A DNA stretch of 64,000 bases, taken from the NCBI RefSeq assembly GCF_001953745.1, contig NZ_LWLN01000001.1:248001-312000 (forward strand), given 5' to 3'. The notes beneath the pieces are model-generated. The model did no database searches, was not told the origin of the DNA, and saw only the letters and a program-made list of their open reading frames with translations. The DNA is from Natrinema saccharevitans. GTDB taxonomy: Archaea > Halobacteriota > Halobacteria > Halobacteriales > Natrialbaceae. Position numbers and translations under genes: made by a program. Positions 23,302-31,566 of this stretch are shown piece by piece. Within the stretch, counting starts at the first letter, position 1, and each line of letters begins with the position of its first letter.

Positions 23302-24465
23302 TCATTCGTAGGCGGGGATGCCGGTGAACTCCTCGCCGAGGACGAGCGTGTGGATGTCGTGGGTTCCCTCGTAGGTGTAGACCGTCTCGAGGTTGGACAT
23401 GTGCCGCATCGGCGAGTAGTCGGTGGTGATGCCGTTGCCGCCGAGCATCTCGCGGGCGATCCGGGCCTGATTGCGCGCCATGCGGACGTTGTTTCGCTTC
23501 GACATCGAGACGTGCTGTGGCCGCATCTCGCCGCGCTCTTTGAGTTCGGCGAGCCGGTGGGCGAGCAGTTGCGCCAGCGTGATCTGGGTACCCATCTCCG
23601 CGAGCTTGCGCTGCTGGAGCTGGAACCGACCGATCGGGCCGCCGAACTGGTCGCGGTCTTTCGCGTACTGGCGGGCCTCCTCGAAGCAGTCGCGGGCGGC
23701 CCCGACGGCACCCCAGGCGATGCCGTAGCGGGCCTGCGTGAGACAGGACAGCGGCCCCTTCATGCCCTCGACGCCCGGGAGGACGTTCTCCTCGGGGACG
23801 TGGACGTCGTTCAGGCCGATCTCGCCCGTGATCGAGGCCCGCAGCGAGAGCTTGTCGTCGATCTTGTTGGTCGTGACGCCGTCGCGGTCGGTCTCGACGA
23901 GGAACCCGCGAACGGGGTCGTCCGCCGCCGACTTGTCGCGCGCCCAGACGACGGCCACGTCGGCGATCGGCGAGTTCGTGATCCAGGTCTTGGAGCCGTT
24001 GAGAACGTAGCCGTCCCCGTCGCGCTCGGCGCGGGTCTCCATCGCCGACGGGTTCGAGCCGTGTTCGGGTTCGGTGAGACCGAAGCAGCCGACGGCCTCA
24101 CCGTTGCCCAGTTTCGGGAGCCACTCCGATTTCTGGGCCTCGCTCCCGTAGGCGTGGATCGGGTACATGACCAGCGCGCCCTGAACCGACGCCATCGAGC
24201 GCAGCCCCGAGTCACAGGCCTCGAGTTCCCGCATCAACAGGCCGTAGGCCGTCTCGGAGACGTTCGGCGAGCCGTAGCCCTCGAGATTGGGGGCGTAAAA
24301 CCCCATCTCGCCCATCTCCGGGATCAGCTCGGTGGGGAAGGTGCCGTTCTCGAAGTGGTCGCCGACGTCCGGGCGCACCCGGTCGTCGACGAACTCCCGG
24401 GCCGTGTCCCGGATCAGCCGCTCTTCGTCCGTGAGTTCCGACTCGAGGTCGAGGAAATCGAACAT
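23302..24465 (-). CDS. Acyl-CoA dehydrogenase, glutaryl-CoA dehydrogenase-like
   Basis: A 387-residue flavoprotein. Landmarks: FGLTEPEHGSNPS (FAD/substrate loop), WITNSPIADVAVVWA, RDQFGGPIGRFQLQQRKLAEM and the catalytic base Glu366 in YTYEGTHDIHTLVLG, the arrangement of glutaryl-CoA dehydrogenase rather than short-chain enzymes. It would oxidise and decarboxylate glutaryl-CoA to crotonyl-CoA. The ATG overlaps the stop of the upstream aminotransferase (ATGA), indicating translational coupling. Together they fit the end of the 5-aminovalerate/lysine route; exact substrate is inferred. Confidence 0.88.
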   Translation of the reverse strand: MFDFLDLESELTDEERLIRDTAREFVDDRVRPDVGDHFENGTFPTELIPEMGEMGFYAPNLEGYGSPNVSETAYGLLMRELEACDSGLRSMASVQGALVMYPIHAYGSEAQKSEWLPKLGNGEAVGCFGLTEPEHGSNPSAMETRAERDGDGYVLNGSKTWITNSPIADVAVVWARDKSAADDPVRGFLVETDRDGVTTNKIDDKLSLRASITGEIGLNDVHVPEENVLPGVEGMKGPLSCLTQARYGIAWGAVGAARDCFEEARQYAKDRDQFGGPIGRFQLQQRKLAEMGTQITLAQLLAHRLAELKERGEMRPQHVSMSKRNNVRMARNQARIAREMLGGNGITTDYSPMRHMSNLETVYTYEGTHDIHTLVLGEEFTGIPAYE

Positions 24466-25838
24466 CAGTTCGTCCCCTCCGTGGCACTCGCTCGAATCGC
24501 GTTACAGAGGATGTCCATTCCGACCTCGGCCTGTTCTCGGGTGAGGACGAGCGGCGGGATCAGCCGCAACACGTTCCCGTGTCGGCCGGCGTTCCAGACG
24601 AGGAGCCCGTTCTCGTAACAGCGGGTCTGGATCGCTTCGACCAGGTCGGCGTCGGGGTCGCCGTCGGCGTCGACGAACTCCGCGCCGACGAAGAGCCCTT
24701 TGCCCCGCACGTCCACCAGTTCCGGCGTCGTCTCCGCGACCTCGTCGAGCCGATCGCGGAGATACTGTCCGAGCGTCGTCGCGTGTGACAGCAGGTCGTG
24801 GGATTCGATGTACTCGATCGCTCGCAGCCCGCCGACCATCGCCGGCGCGTTGCCGCGGAAGGTCCCGACGTGGCCGCCGGGCCCCCACGTATCGAAGTCC
24901 TCGTGATAGAGCATCGCCCCGATCGGCAGGCCGGTCCCGCCCAGCGCTTTCGCCATCGTGATCGCGTCGGGGGTCACGTCGAAGTGGTCGGTCGCGAACC
25001 ACTCGCCGGTTCGTCCCAGTCCGGTCTGGATCTCGTCGACGATCAACATCGCGTCGTTGTCGTCAGCGATGTCGCGAAGCCCCTGTAAGAACCCCTCCGG
25101 GGGAACGACGACGCCGCCCTCGCCCTGGATCGGCTCGACCCAGATCCCGGCGGGCGTCTCGTGACCGCCGTAGGGAGCCTCGAACTTTCGCTTGACGGCG
25201 TCGAGACACCGCTCACACGCGTTTCGATCGCCCGCGCCCGCGTTGCGCGTCGGATACGGGACGTGAACGGCGTCCGCCAGTAGCGGCCCGTACCCCTCTT
25301 TGTACTTCTTGCCCGCGGTGAGACTGAGCGCGCCGGCGGTCGTCCCGTGATACGCACCCTCGAAGCCCAGGATCCCGTGGCGACCCGTGTTGTGTTTGGC
25401 GAGTTTGATCGACCCCTCGATCGCGTCGCTCCCGCTCGGACCGCCGAACACGACGTTGCTCGAGCCGGCCAGACCGCCCGGGGCGATCGTTCGCAGTTTC
25501 TCGATGAGATCGACCCGCGCCTCGGTCGGGAAGTCGATCGTGTGCGCGATCGACTCGAGTTGCTCCTGGGTCCCCTCGAGAACGTAGGGGTTGGAGTGCC
25601 CGACGTTCAGGACGCCGATCCCCGCGAAGAAGTCGAGGAAGGTGTTTCCGTCGACGTCCCGGATCGTCGCTCCCCGCGCCTCCTCGAGCGCGACGGGGAC
25701 GCGGCGCGGATACGCCACCGCGTTGCTGTCGATCTCTCGTTGGCGTTTCAGTAGTGTCCGTGAGTTCGGTCCCGGCACCTCGTCGACCGATGGTTCGGTC
25801 GCGAAGTGAAGCTCGTCGATCGATGGGCCTACGGCCAT
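24465..25838 (-). CDS. Class III aminotransferase (GABA/5-aminovalerate type)
   Basis: A 457-residue PLP enzyme. Features: [20 protein letters not shown], the phosphate-binding [50 protein letters not shown] (Asp268) and the PLP Lys297 in [15 protein letters not shown]. It resembles GabT/DavT enzymes that transaminate 4-aminobutyrate or 5-aminovalerate. Coupling to a glutaryl-CoA dehydrogenase favours 5-aminovalerate to glutarate semialdehyde. An AGGAGGGTG Shine-Dalgarno sits about 10 nt before ATG 25838, and an AAATATAT box is just upstream. Confidence 0.88.
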   Translation of the reverse strand: MAVGPSIDELHFATEPSVDEVPGPNSRTLLKRQREIDSNAVAYPRRVPVALEEARGATIRDVDGNTFLDFFAGIGVLNVGHSNPYVLEGTQEQLESIAHTIDFPTEARVDLIEKLRTIAPGGLAGSSNVVFGGPSGSDAIEGSIKLAKHNTGRHGILGFEGAYHGTTAGALSLTAGKKYKEGYGPLLADAVHVPYPTRNAGAGDRNACERCLDAVKRKFEAPYGGHETPAGIWVEPIQGEGGVVVPPEGFLQGLRDIADDNDAMLIVDEIQTGLGRTGEWFATDHFDVTPDAITMAKALGGTGLPIGAMLYHEDFDTWGPGGHVGTFRGNAPAMVGGLRAIEYIESHDLLSHATTLGQYLRDRLDEVAETTPELVDVRGKGLFVGAEFVDADGDPDADLVEAIQTRCYENGLLVWNAGRHGNVLRLIPPLVLTREQAEVGMDILCNAIRASATEGTN

Positions 25839-26178
25839 GGGCCATAGTCACCCTCCTAGGATATATTTGGTTTGGTTACGATTATAGCGCCTTACTGTAG
25901 GTAAAAAGCTACAATTAGGGTACAAAATAGGATTATATCTAAATGCATTGTTTCACTGACCTCTATATCTCGTTCCTCGAGGGGTGGTTGCCGCGTATTG
26001 TCGGGCGTCCGCTCGCCGGCAGTCGGACGACCGTTCCCCATGTAAAATCCAATACTGTGGCTAAAAATCGGATGAACAGCATTATAGAGAACAGATTCTG
26101 GTAATAATCCTATCTGTGCGGAAGATATAAGTGGCATACCATTTATGGAGTATGTGTAACGGAGACACACGACACACC
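25839..26178. other. A+T-rich divergent promoter region
   Basis: No gene is supported. It separates the minus-strand aminotransferase operon from the plus-strand permease. It contains TATA-like tracts near 25859-25869 (minus) and at 26124-26130 and 26142-26148 (plus). Both catabolic units may be co-regulated from here. Confidence 0.5.
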
Positions 26179-27584
26179 ATGTCAGAGACCACACAGAGCG
26201 GACTGGAGAAGGCGCTCGGAAGCAAAGAGATGCTGATTCTGGCGTTCGGAGCGATGATCGGGTGGGGATGGATCATCCTCGCCGGCGACTGGATCAACGA
26301 AGGGGCCCGCTTGGTGCGATCGTCGCGTTTCTCGGCGGGGCCGTCGTCGTCGGTATCGTCGCGGTCATTTACAGCGAACTCGCCGCTGCGATGCCGTTAG
26401 TCGGGGGAGAACACGTCTATAGCCTCCGCGCGCTCGGACCGATCGGTTCGTTCGTCTGTACCTGGGCGATCGTCTTCGGATACGTTACCGTCGCCGCCTT
26501 CGAAGCGGTCGCGCTCCCGTCCGCGATGGCGTTTATCGTTCCCGGCTTCAATGCGATCCCGCTCTGGGACGTCGCCGGCGAACCGGTGTACGCGACGTGG
26601 ATTCTCGTCGGCGTACTCGGCACGCTCGCTATCACGTACCTGAACTATATCGGAATTCGGATCGCCGCGCAGTTTCAGATCATCATGACCGTCGTCATCG
26701 CGCTCGCCGGCGTCGTCCTGATCGCCGGGGCGGTCACCAACGGGCAACCGTCGCCCGATAGCTCGTTCGGTGCCGGAACCGCCGGCGTCTTCACCGTCGT
26801 GTTGATGACGCCGTTCATGTTCGTCGGCTTCGACGTCATTCCGCAGTCGGCCGAAGAAGCCGACGTTCCGGCGCGGACGCTGGGGCTGTTGATCGTGTTC
26901 GCCGTCGGGCTGGCCGCCCTGTTCTACATGGCCGTCATCTGGGGCTCGAGTCGCGCGCTCTCCGGCGGTGCCCTCGTCGACAGCTCGCTCCCCGCAGCGG
27001 CGGCGATGGCCGAACTGTACGACAGCCCGACCGCCGGCCAACTCATGGCTCTCGCGGGTGTCGCGGGGATCCTCACGAGTTGGAACGCGTTCATCATCGG
27101 CGGCAGTCGGGCGCTCTTTGCGCTCTCCGAGTCTGGGATGCTCCCGGAACCGCTTTCGAAAGTCCACCCCGAACACAATACCCCGAGCAACGCGATCCTG
27201 TTGGTCGGCGGTCTGTCAGCGCTCGCGCCGTTTTTCGGCGAACGGATGCTCACGTGGATCGTCAACGCGGGCGGGCTCGGGATCGTCGTCGCCTGGTTCA
27301 TCGTCGTCGTCTCGTTTCTGGTCCTGCGCTACCGTGAACCCGACATGGATCGGCCGTACGCGGTCCCCGGCGGTCCCGTCGTCGGCGTCCTCGGGTTCGT
27401 GGCGACGGCGATTTTCATCACGCTCTACCTGCCGGGCGGTCAATCGGCGTTGCTGTGGCCCTACGAGTGGCTCATCGTCCTCGGCTGGTGTGTCCTCGGG
27501 CTCGTCCTGTACGCGTTCTCCGGCGACAGGTCGGTCGAAACGGCCGACGAAGTGGTGCGCAGAATCGAAGCGCTGGACGAGTAA
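26179..27584 (+). pseudogene. APC-family amino acid permease, frameshifted
   Basis: The first part (MSETTQSGLEKALGSKEMLI, then GAMIGWGWIILAGDWINE) is the APC-permease N-terminus with the helix-1 GAMIGxG motif. The continuation GPLGAIVAFLGGAVVVGIVA and eleven further helices lies in another frame. The join is at about 26304-26312, in a GGGGCCC run, where one extra base would restore one ~468-residue protein. Twelve helices, PFMFVGFDVIPQSAEEA and GILTSWNAFIIGGSRALFAL match amino acid permeases. It is either a real mutation or a sequencing error. Confidence 0.8.
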
Positions 27585-27618
27585 CGGCCGCGGCCGATCG
27601 GTAGCCTCCGGACCGGCG

Positions 27619-28017
27619 CTATCGTTCCCGGTGGCGGCGACGCGAACGGCCGGTCTCGACGTCGTCGTCGACACCGAGCGTCTCCTCGCCGAGAACCCGC
27701 TCGAGTTCCCGTTCGAACGCCTCGTCGTCGAGGTCGCCGTCGACGTACCGTGAGCGAACGCGTTCTTCGGGGGCGAGTCGATTGTCGGCCGTGGCGTCCG
27801 CGTCGCTCCCGGCGCTCGAGTCCGCGTCGAACAGCGTGTGCAGTCCGACGGCGGCCAGGACGACCACCGACAGGACGGCAAGCGTCAGTACCAGCGAGAG
27901 GACGGACGCGATCACCGAGAGGGCGATACCGACGATCGTCGCGACGACGCTCAACACGACGAGCGCGAGGACGAGCGCGCCGAGCCCTTTGTACAGGACG
28001 GAACTGAGACGTCCCAT
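27619..28017 (-). CDS. SHOCT-domain membrane protein
   Basis: A 132-residue protein with two or three closely packed hydrophobic segments (about residues 10-75). An acidic linker follows, then a C-terminal SHOCT-type motif: LAPEERVRSRYVDGDLDDEA, FERELERVLG. SHOCT modules are short oligomerisation-like helices found at protein ends. ATG 28017 is chosen over 28050 as it starts just before the first helix (MGRLSSVLYKGLGALVL). Function unknown. Confidence 0.75.
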   Translation of the reverse strand: MGRLSSVLYKGLGALVLALVVLSVVATIVGIALSVIASVLSLVLTLAVLSVVVLAAVGLHTLFDADSSAGSDADATADNRLAPEERVRSRYVDGDLDDEAFERELERVLGEETLGVDDDVETGRSRRRHRER

Positions 28018-28089
28018 AGTCGTCGTTCGGTCGATGGGCACAAAAACCACGCGGGGTAATCACACGGACCGACGTCGCCGTCGGGATCG

Positions 28090-28434
28090 TCAGGAACTGT
28101 TCGAGCGACGGTCGTCCGCGCCGGCCGGCGGGAGGCCGGTGCGTTCGGCTAACCCGATGAGATAGACGTCGAGCAGACAGACCAGCAGGATCGTCAGCGG
28201 AACCGCGACGTCGGTGTAGCGCACGGCGTCGAACTGCAGCGCCGTCACCACGAACGGCTCCTCGAGGCTGAGCGCGCCCGAGACGGTTCGCGCGCTCAGG
28301 AACACGAGCGCGAGGCCGTAACAGAGAAACCAGATTCCGCCGCGTTTCCACCGGCCGAGATAACAGTGGCCGAGGCCGGCGACGAGTACCGACAGCGGGT
28401 ACGCCGGCCAGACCGGTCGCGACAGTTCGCTCAT
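28090..28434 (-). CDS. TM2-like small membrane protein
   Basis: A 114-residue protein with three hydrophobic segments. The motif LVAGLGHCYLGRWKRGGIWF (residues 17-36) resembles TM2-like domains (GxGxxYxGxxxxGxxxL). It is in tandem with the SHOCT protein. Role unknown. Confidence 0.65.
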   Translation of the reverse strand: MSELSRPVWPAYPLSVLVAGLGHCYLGRWKRGGIWFLCYGLALVFLSARTVSGALSLEEPFVVTALQFDAVRYTDVAVPLTILLVCLLDVYLIGLAERTGLPPAGADDRRSNSS

Positions 28435-28487
28435 CGGGATCCCCTACGGACTGAAGGACAATCGGTGTTACTCTTCGTTGCAGGACG

Positions 28488-28766
28488 TTATTTCCGATAC
28501 TGACGAATGTCGAACCGGCCGTAGCCGCCGTATGCAAGCTCGAGCGAGCCGATCCACCAGTTCCACCGCTCGGGCGGGGTTCCCTCGGGGGCGTCGGCCA
28601 ACTCCTCGAGGACGATCTCGTTGGTCAGGGCGGTCCCGACGTCCGCTTCGTACCTCCCCGAGTCTGCGAGGTCGACGGCCTGTCGGACGACGACCCGCGA
28701 CTGCCCCATCGTCCCGCCGAACTCCTCGCGCAGGCGAATCTCGAGCCGCCCCGGATCGATGAACAC
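28488..28766 (-). CDS. Small conserved hypothetical protein
   Basis: A 92-residue soluble protein, opening MFIDPGRLEIRLREEFGGTM and ending GGYGRFDIRQYRK. It has a mixed alpha/beta pattern with several Trp (PPERWNWWIGSLELAYGG). The codon and residue bias is haloarchaeal and the start is clear. No domain recognised. Confidence 0.65.
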   Translation of the reverse strand: MFIDPGRLEIRLREEFGGTMGQSRVVVRQAVDLADSGRYEADVGTALTNEIVLEELADAPEGTPPERWNWWIGSLELAYGGYGRFDIRQYRK

Positions 28767-29121
28767 GGCTCGAGGTAGGCGGTGCAGCTACTTGACTGTT
28801 CGAGCGGACTGACCGCTGGATCGAAACGGACCTCGGATCAGTGGCCGGGAGGACGACTCGAGCGCTGCGAGAGCCGTCCGATCCGGGGAAGGGCAGGCCT
28901 CCCCCTGTTTGTCACCGCGACCGAGGCCGTGCGCGGCGCTACGCGCCGCTCACGGGCGATCGAGCGGGCCGACGACCGATGTGGAGAGCGCGGAGCGCTC
29001 GGAACGGAGGAAGGTGGCTTTTCATCGAACTTTTGCCGAGGGTGCGGCTGTGCCGCGCCCGCAGCGCAAAAGTTCGGTGGCGATCGATGATCTTTTGAGC
29101 GACCGCCGTCTTCCGTCGGGC
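28767..29121. other. Non-coding region upstream of rps6e
   Basis: No gene is supported. The region holds the long hairpin at 29026-29076 and the TATA-like ATCTTTTGA about 30 nt before the rps6e start. Confidence 0.5.
29026..29076. repeat. Long hairpin in rps6e upstream region
   Basis: CGAACTTTTGC and GCAAAAGTTCG are perfect 11-bp outer arms. Inside them GGGTGCGGC pairs with GCCGCGCCC (one mismatch, TGT loop). It ends 45 nt before the S6e start codon. Confidence 0.7.
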
Positions 29122-29517
29122 ATGGCAAGCTTCACTGTCGTCGTCGGCGATCCCGACTCGGGGATGGCCTACCAGCTCGAGGCGGAGGAACAGGACGCGA
29201 ACCGCTTTATCGGCAAGTCGATCGGCGAGGAAGTCGACGGCGGTGCCGTCGGTCTCGACGGCTACACGCTCGAGATCACCGGCGGCTCCGACGAGGCGGG
29301 CCGCCCGCTCAACGAGGAGGTCGCCGGTTCGAACCTGAAGGAAGTGCTGATGGACGGTCGACAGACCGGCTACAAGCCGTCCCGCGACGGCGAGCGCCGC
29401 CGGATCACCGTCCGCGGCCGCGAGGTCTCCGACGCCGTCGCTCAGATCAACGCCTCGATCACCGAGCGCGGCAGCAGCGACGTCGACGAACTCCTCGGCG
29501 ACGGCGACGACGAGTAA
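29122..29517 (+). CDS. rps6e: Ribosomal protein S6e
   Basis: A 131-residue small-subunit ribosomal protein of the archaeal/eukaryotic S6e family. The order [46 protein letters not shown] and [19 protein letters not shown] is diagnostic. The start ATG follows a TATA-like box by about 30 nt. The following gene starts 22 nt downstream, so it may be co-transcribed. Confidence 0.95.
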   Translation: MASFTVVVGDPDSGMAYQLEAEEQDANRFIGKSIGEEVDGGAVGLDGYTLEITGGSDEAGRPLNEEVAGSNLKEVLMDGRQTGYKPSRDGERRRITVRGREVSDAVAQINASITERGSSDVDELLGDGDDE

Positions 29518-29539
29518 CCCCCGTCACCTTTCGTTTTCC

Positions 29540-29977
29540 ATGTCAGATCGAATTCCGAGCGATCACCCCTCGGTGCGGACGGTCCGTGCGACGTGTACGG
29601 AGACGGCCACCGGGGTCAAACTCGAGGTGCCGGCCGACGACCGCGACGCGTTTCCGACCGACGAAGTCGTCCGGATCGTCCTCGAGGGCGAGGAACTGTT
29701 CGCACAGATCGAGCGCGCGCTGACCGGCGACGAGCTGTCGGTACCGGGCGTCTACGAGACGCCGGACGACGCCCGCGATCCCAGCGGCGCAACCGATCGA
29801 CTCCCGGCGTGGGTCGACGATCACGACGTGTCTCCCGGCGGCTCGGTACTGATCGACATCGTCGAGCCCGAGTTCCTCTACGGCTGTCGCGCGCCCGGCG
29901 AAACGGTCTTTTACGCCGCCCGCGAGCCCCCAAGCGACAGCCTGAGCGAGATCGCGAAGGACCTCGAGGGCGAGTAA
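29540..29977 (+). CDS. Conserved haloarchaeal hypothetical protein downstream of S6e
   Basis: A 145-residue acidic protein, probably a small beta-barrel: ATCTETATGVKLEVPADD, EVVRIVLEGEELFAQIE and PGGSVLIDIVEPEFLYGCRA, ending in a helix (SLSEIAKDLEGE). The regular strand pattern suggests an OB- or double-psi-barrel-like fold, but no family is certain. Its 22-nt spacing behind rps6e suggests co-expression with translation genes. Confidence 0.75.
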   Translation: MSDRIPSDHPSVRTVRATCTETATGVKLEVPADDRDAFPTDEVVRIVLEGEELFAQIERALTGDELSVPGVYETPDDARDPSGATDRLPAWVDDHDVSPGGSVLIDIVEPEFLYGCRAPGETVFYAAREPPSDSLSEIAKDLEGE

Positions 29978-30128
29978 CCACGCGCGATCGCTGACGTGGT
30001 GGCCTGTCCGTCGCCGGCCGGATCGGCTCGAGGGCGGCGGTCGTGACGGCGCGGCCGCTGTCGGAAGTCGTCGACCGAAGCGGAGGGCAGACACAGTGTT
30101 AGCGCTGTTGGAGCGGAGACGAGCGATG

Positions 30129-30629
30129 CTACAGTCGGGGGAGGAACGCGTACAGCAACAGGCCGAAGGCCAGGTGTTGGACCATCGTCCGTTCGACGGT
30201 CGCACGGACGTACTCCTCGTCGTCGATGGAGTACTCCTTGGTCCGGACCTTGGCGTGCATCGAGAGGACATCCTCGTCCTCCAGGTTGTGCAGACTCGGA
30301 TAGACGGTGCCCGGGCTGAGTTGGGCGCCGAAGAGGTGGGTTAGATCCGAGAGGAGTTCCTTCCCGTGTGTTTCCTCGTGGAGCGCGATGAGCATCAGGA
30401 GGATCTCGTCCAAGTTCTCCTTGATGATGGCCTCGTCGAACTGAACCTCGTCGGTCGGGAGCGCGCCGTTTACCTGCTCCATCAGTTCGTCGAGTTCGCG
30501 CTCGACGTCTCTGGTCGAGTCTTCGGTGGACCCGAGCGAGATGTCGTACGATTCCGACTGGTTGTCCGCAGTCGCCGCCCTCGATAGTTCGTCGAGTACG
30601 GAATCGGTGTCTGGTCTGTCCTCACGCAT
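30129..30629 (-). CDS. PadR-family regulator next to archaellum cluster
   Basis: A 166-residue protein with a ~75-residue acidic N-terminal extension and a PadR winged helix (about 80-150): LDEILLMLIALHEETHGKEL, LTHLFGAQLSPGTVYPSLH, LEDEDVLSMHAKVRTKEYSI. GTVYPSLxxL is the PadR recognition-helix signature. A short hydrophobic C-terminus (HLAFGLLLYAFLPRL) could be a membrane tether or dimer helix. Located beside arlD, it may regulate archaellum or surface-structure genes; this is inference. Confidence 0.85.
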   Translation of the reverse strand: MREDRPDTDSVLDELSRAATADNQSESYDISLGSTEDSTRDVERELDELMEQVNGALPTDEVQFDEAIIKENLDEILLMLIALHEETHGKELLSDLTHLFGAQLSPGTVYPSLHNLEDEDVLSMHAKVRTKEYSIDDEEYVRATVERTMVQHLAFGLLLYAFLPRL

Positions 30630-30972
30630 TGACGATCACTAGGTGGGAGTTCGTGACGTGGTCCCGCTCGGAACCGCCGACCACGCACCGTCGACGGTGT
30701 TTCGAGGGGGACGCCTGTTCACGACTATTGGGTTACTGGTACCGTCCCATATTAAGTAGCAGGGACGTGAACGGTACAAAAATAATATAAATCAAGTACT
30801 CGTGACTGACACACGAACTGTCTAATCGGGGATCGGCGACTGATAGTCGAGTTGCGCCGGAATAATATCTATAGTATATGGACGATAACCGGTTAAAAGT
30901 AATCGTTTGTAACACTATATCGGCCAACCCAAAGTCATTGATAACTGTTCTGGCCACTTGGAGGATATATGA
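30630..30972. other. A+T-rich spacer between arlD and the PadR gene
   Basis: No gene is supported. It contains the dyad at 30739-30777 and several AATAATATAA-like tracts. These probably include the PadR promoter and the 3' end of the archaellum transcript. Confidence 0.5.
30739..30777. promoter_or_regulatory. Dyad with central TATA-like core upstream of PadR gene
   Basis: GTACCGTCCC and GGGACGTGAACGGTAC form an interrupted dyad (GTACCGT/ACGGTAC outer arms, TCCC/GGGA inner arms) around ATATTAAGTA. PadR regulators commonly bind such dyads and repress themselves. It is about 110 nt from the start codon. Confidence 0.45.
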
Positions 30973-31428
30973 TCAGTGTGCCGATGGGCCATCGCGGATG
31001 ATACTGACCATCTCGTCGGGGCCGTCCCGCTCGTCGTCGTCGATCCGACGTTCGACGCGCCGTTCGGCCATTCGGGCGATCATCACGTGTTCCTCGAGGT
31101 CGTCGCCACGGATCTTCGCGATGTACTCGAGGCTCTGGGCGTGTGCGCTAAAGAGCGTCCCGCTCAGTGACTCGAGGGGGTACTCGAGGGTGGTCGGTTC
31201 GTCGTAACGTTTGTTGTGGATCTCCCCCATCGAGAGCCCGCGCAGGTACGAGGTCATCTGTTTGCGGACCAGCGAACTGATCCAGCCCAGATCCTCGTAG
31301 TAGCGCAGGCAGTTCAACGCGCCGGTGGTGCCGAAGGTCTCGCCGAGAAAGCGTGCCCACTGGATGGTGGCATCGGTGCGCCCAGCCGATCGTTCGAGCG
31401 TCTCGAGGTAGGGCTTTGCGTGTGACAT
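30973..31428 (-). CDS. arlD: Archaellum protein ArlD/ArlE-domain
   Basis: A 151-residue archaellum accessory protein. It carries the FlaD/E domain: WARFLGETFGTTGALNCLRY, YEDLGWISSLVRKQMTSYL, RGLSMGEIHNKRYDE, LSGTLFSAHAQSLEYIAKI. The same domain closes the ArlCE protein at 36638 (EWLTELVRTAGPAATLRAI). In Haloarchaea ArlC/D/E form the cytoplasmic ring that links the motor to the chemotaxis adaptor CheF. Last gene of the minus-strand cluster, 138 nt after arlJ. Confidence 0.85.
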   Translation of the reverse strand: MSHAKPYLETLERSAGRTDATIQWARFLGETFGTTGALNCLRYYEDLGWISSLVRKQMTSYLRGLSMGEIHNKRYDEPTTLEYPLESLSGTLFSAHAQSLEYIAKIRGDDLEEHVMIARMAERRVERRIDDDERDGPDEMVSIIRDGPSAH

Positions 31429-31566
31429 AGGTGGCCGGCGAAGCCGGTCTACTACGTTTCCAGTCGCGGAACGGTCAAGAAGATTCGCGTCATTACGAGC
31501 GGTGAGTCGTTCCCGGTAGAGGAGAGGGCAGAGCGATTCCGGTGAGCGGTGGTCGTACGGTCCCGC

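Noticed and set aside
26304-26312. Programmed frameshift in the APC permease
   Set aside because: There is no slippery heptamer or downstream structure evident. A deletion in a G/C run or a sequencing error is simpler.
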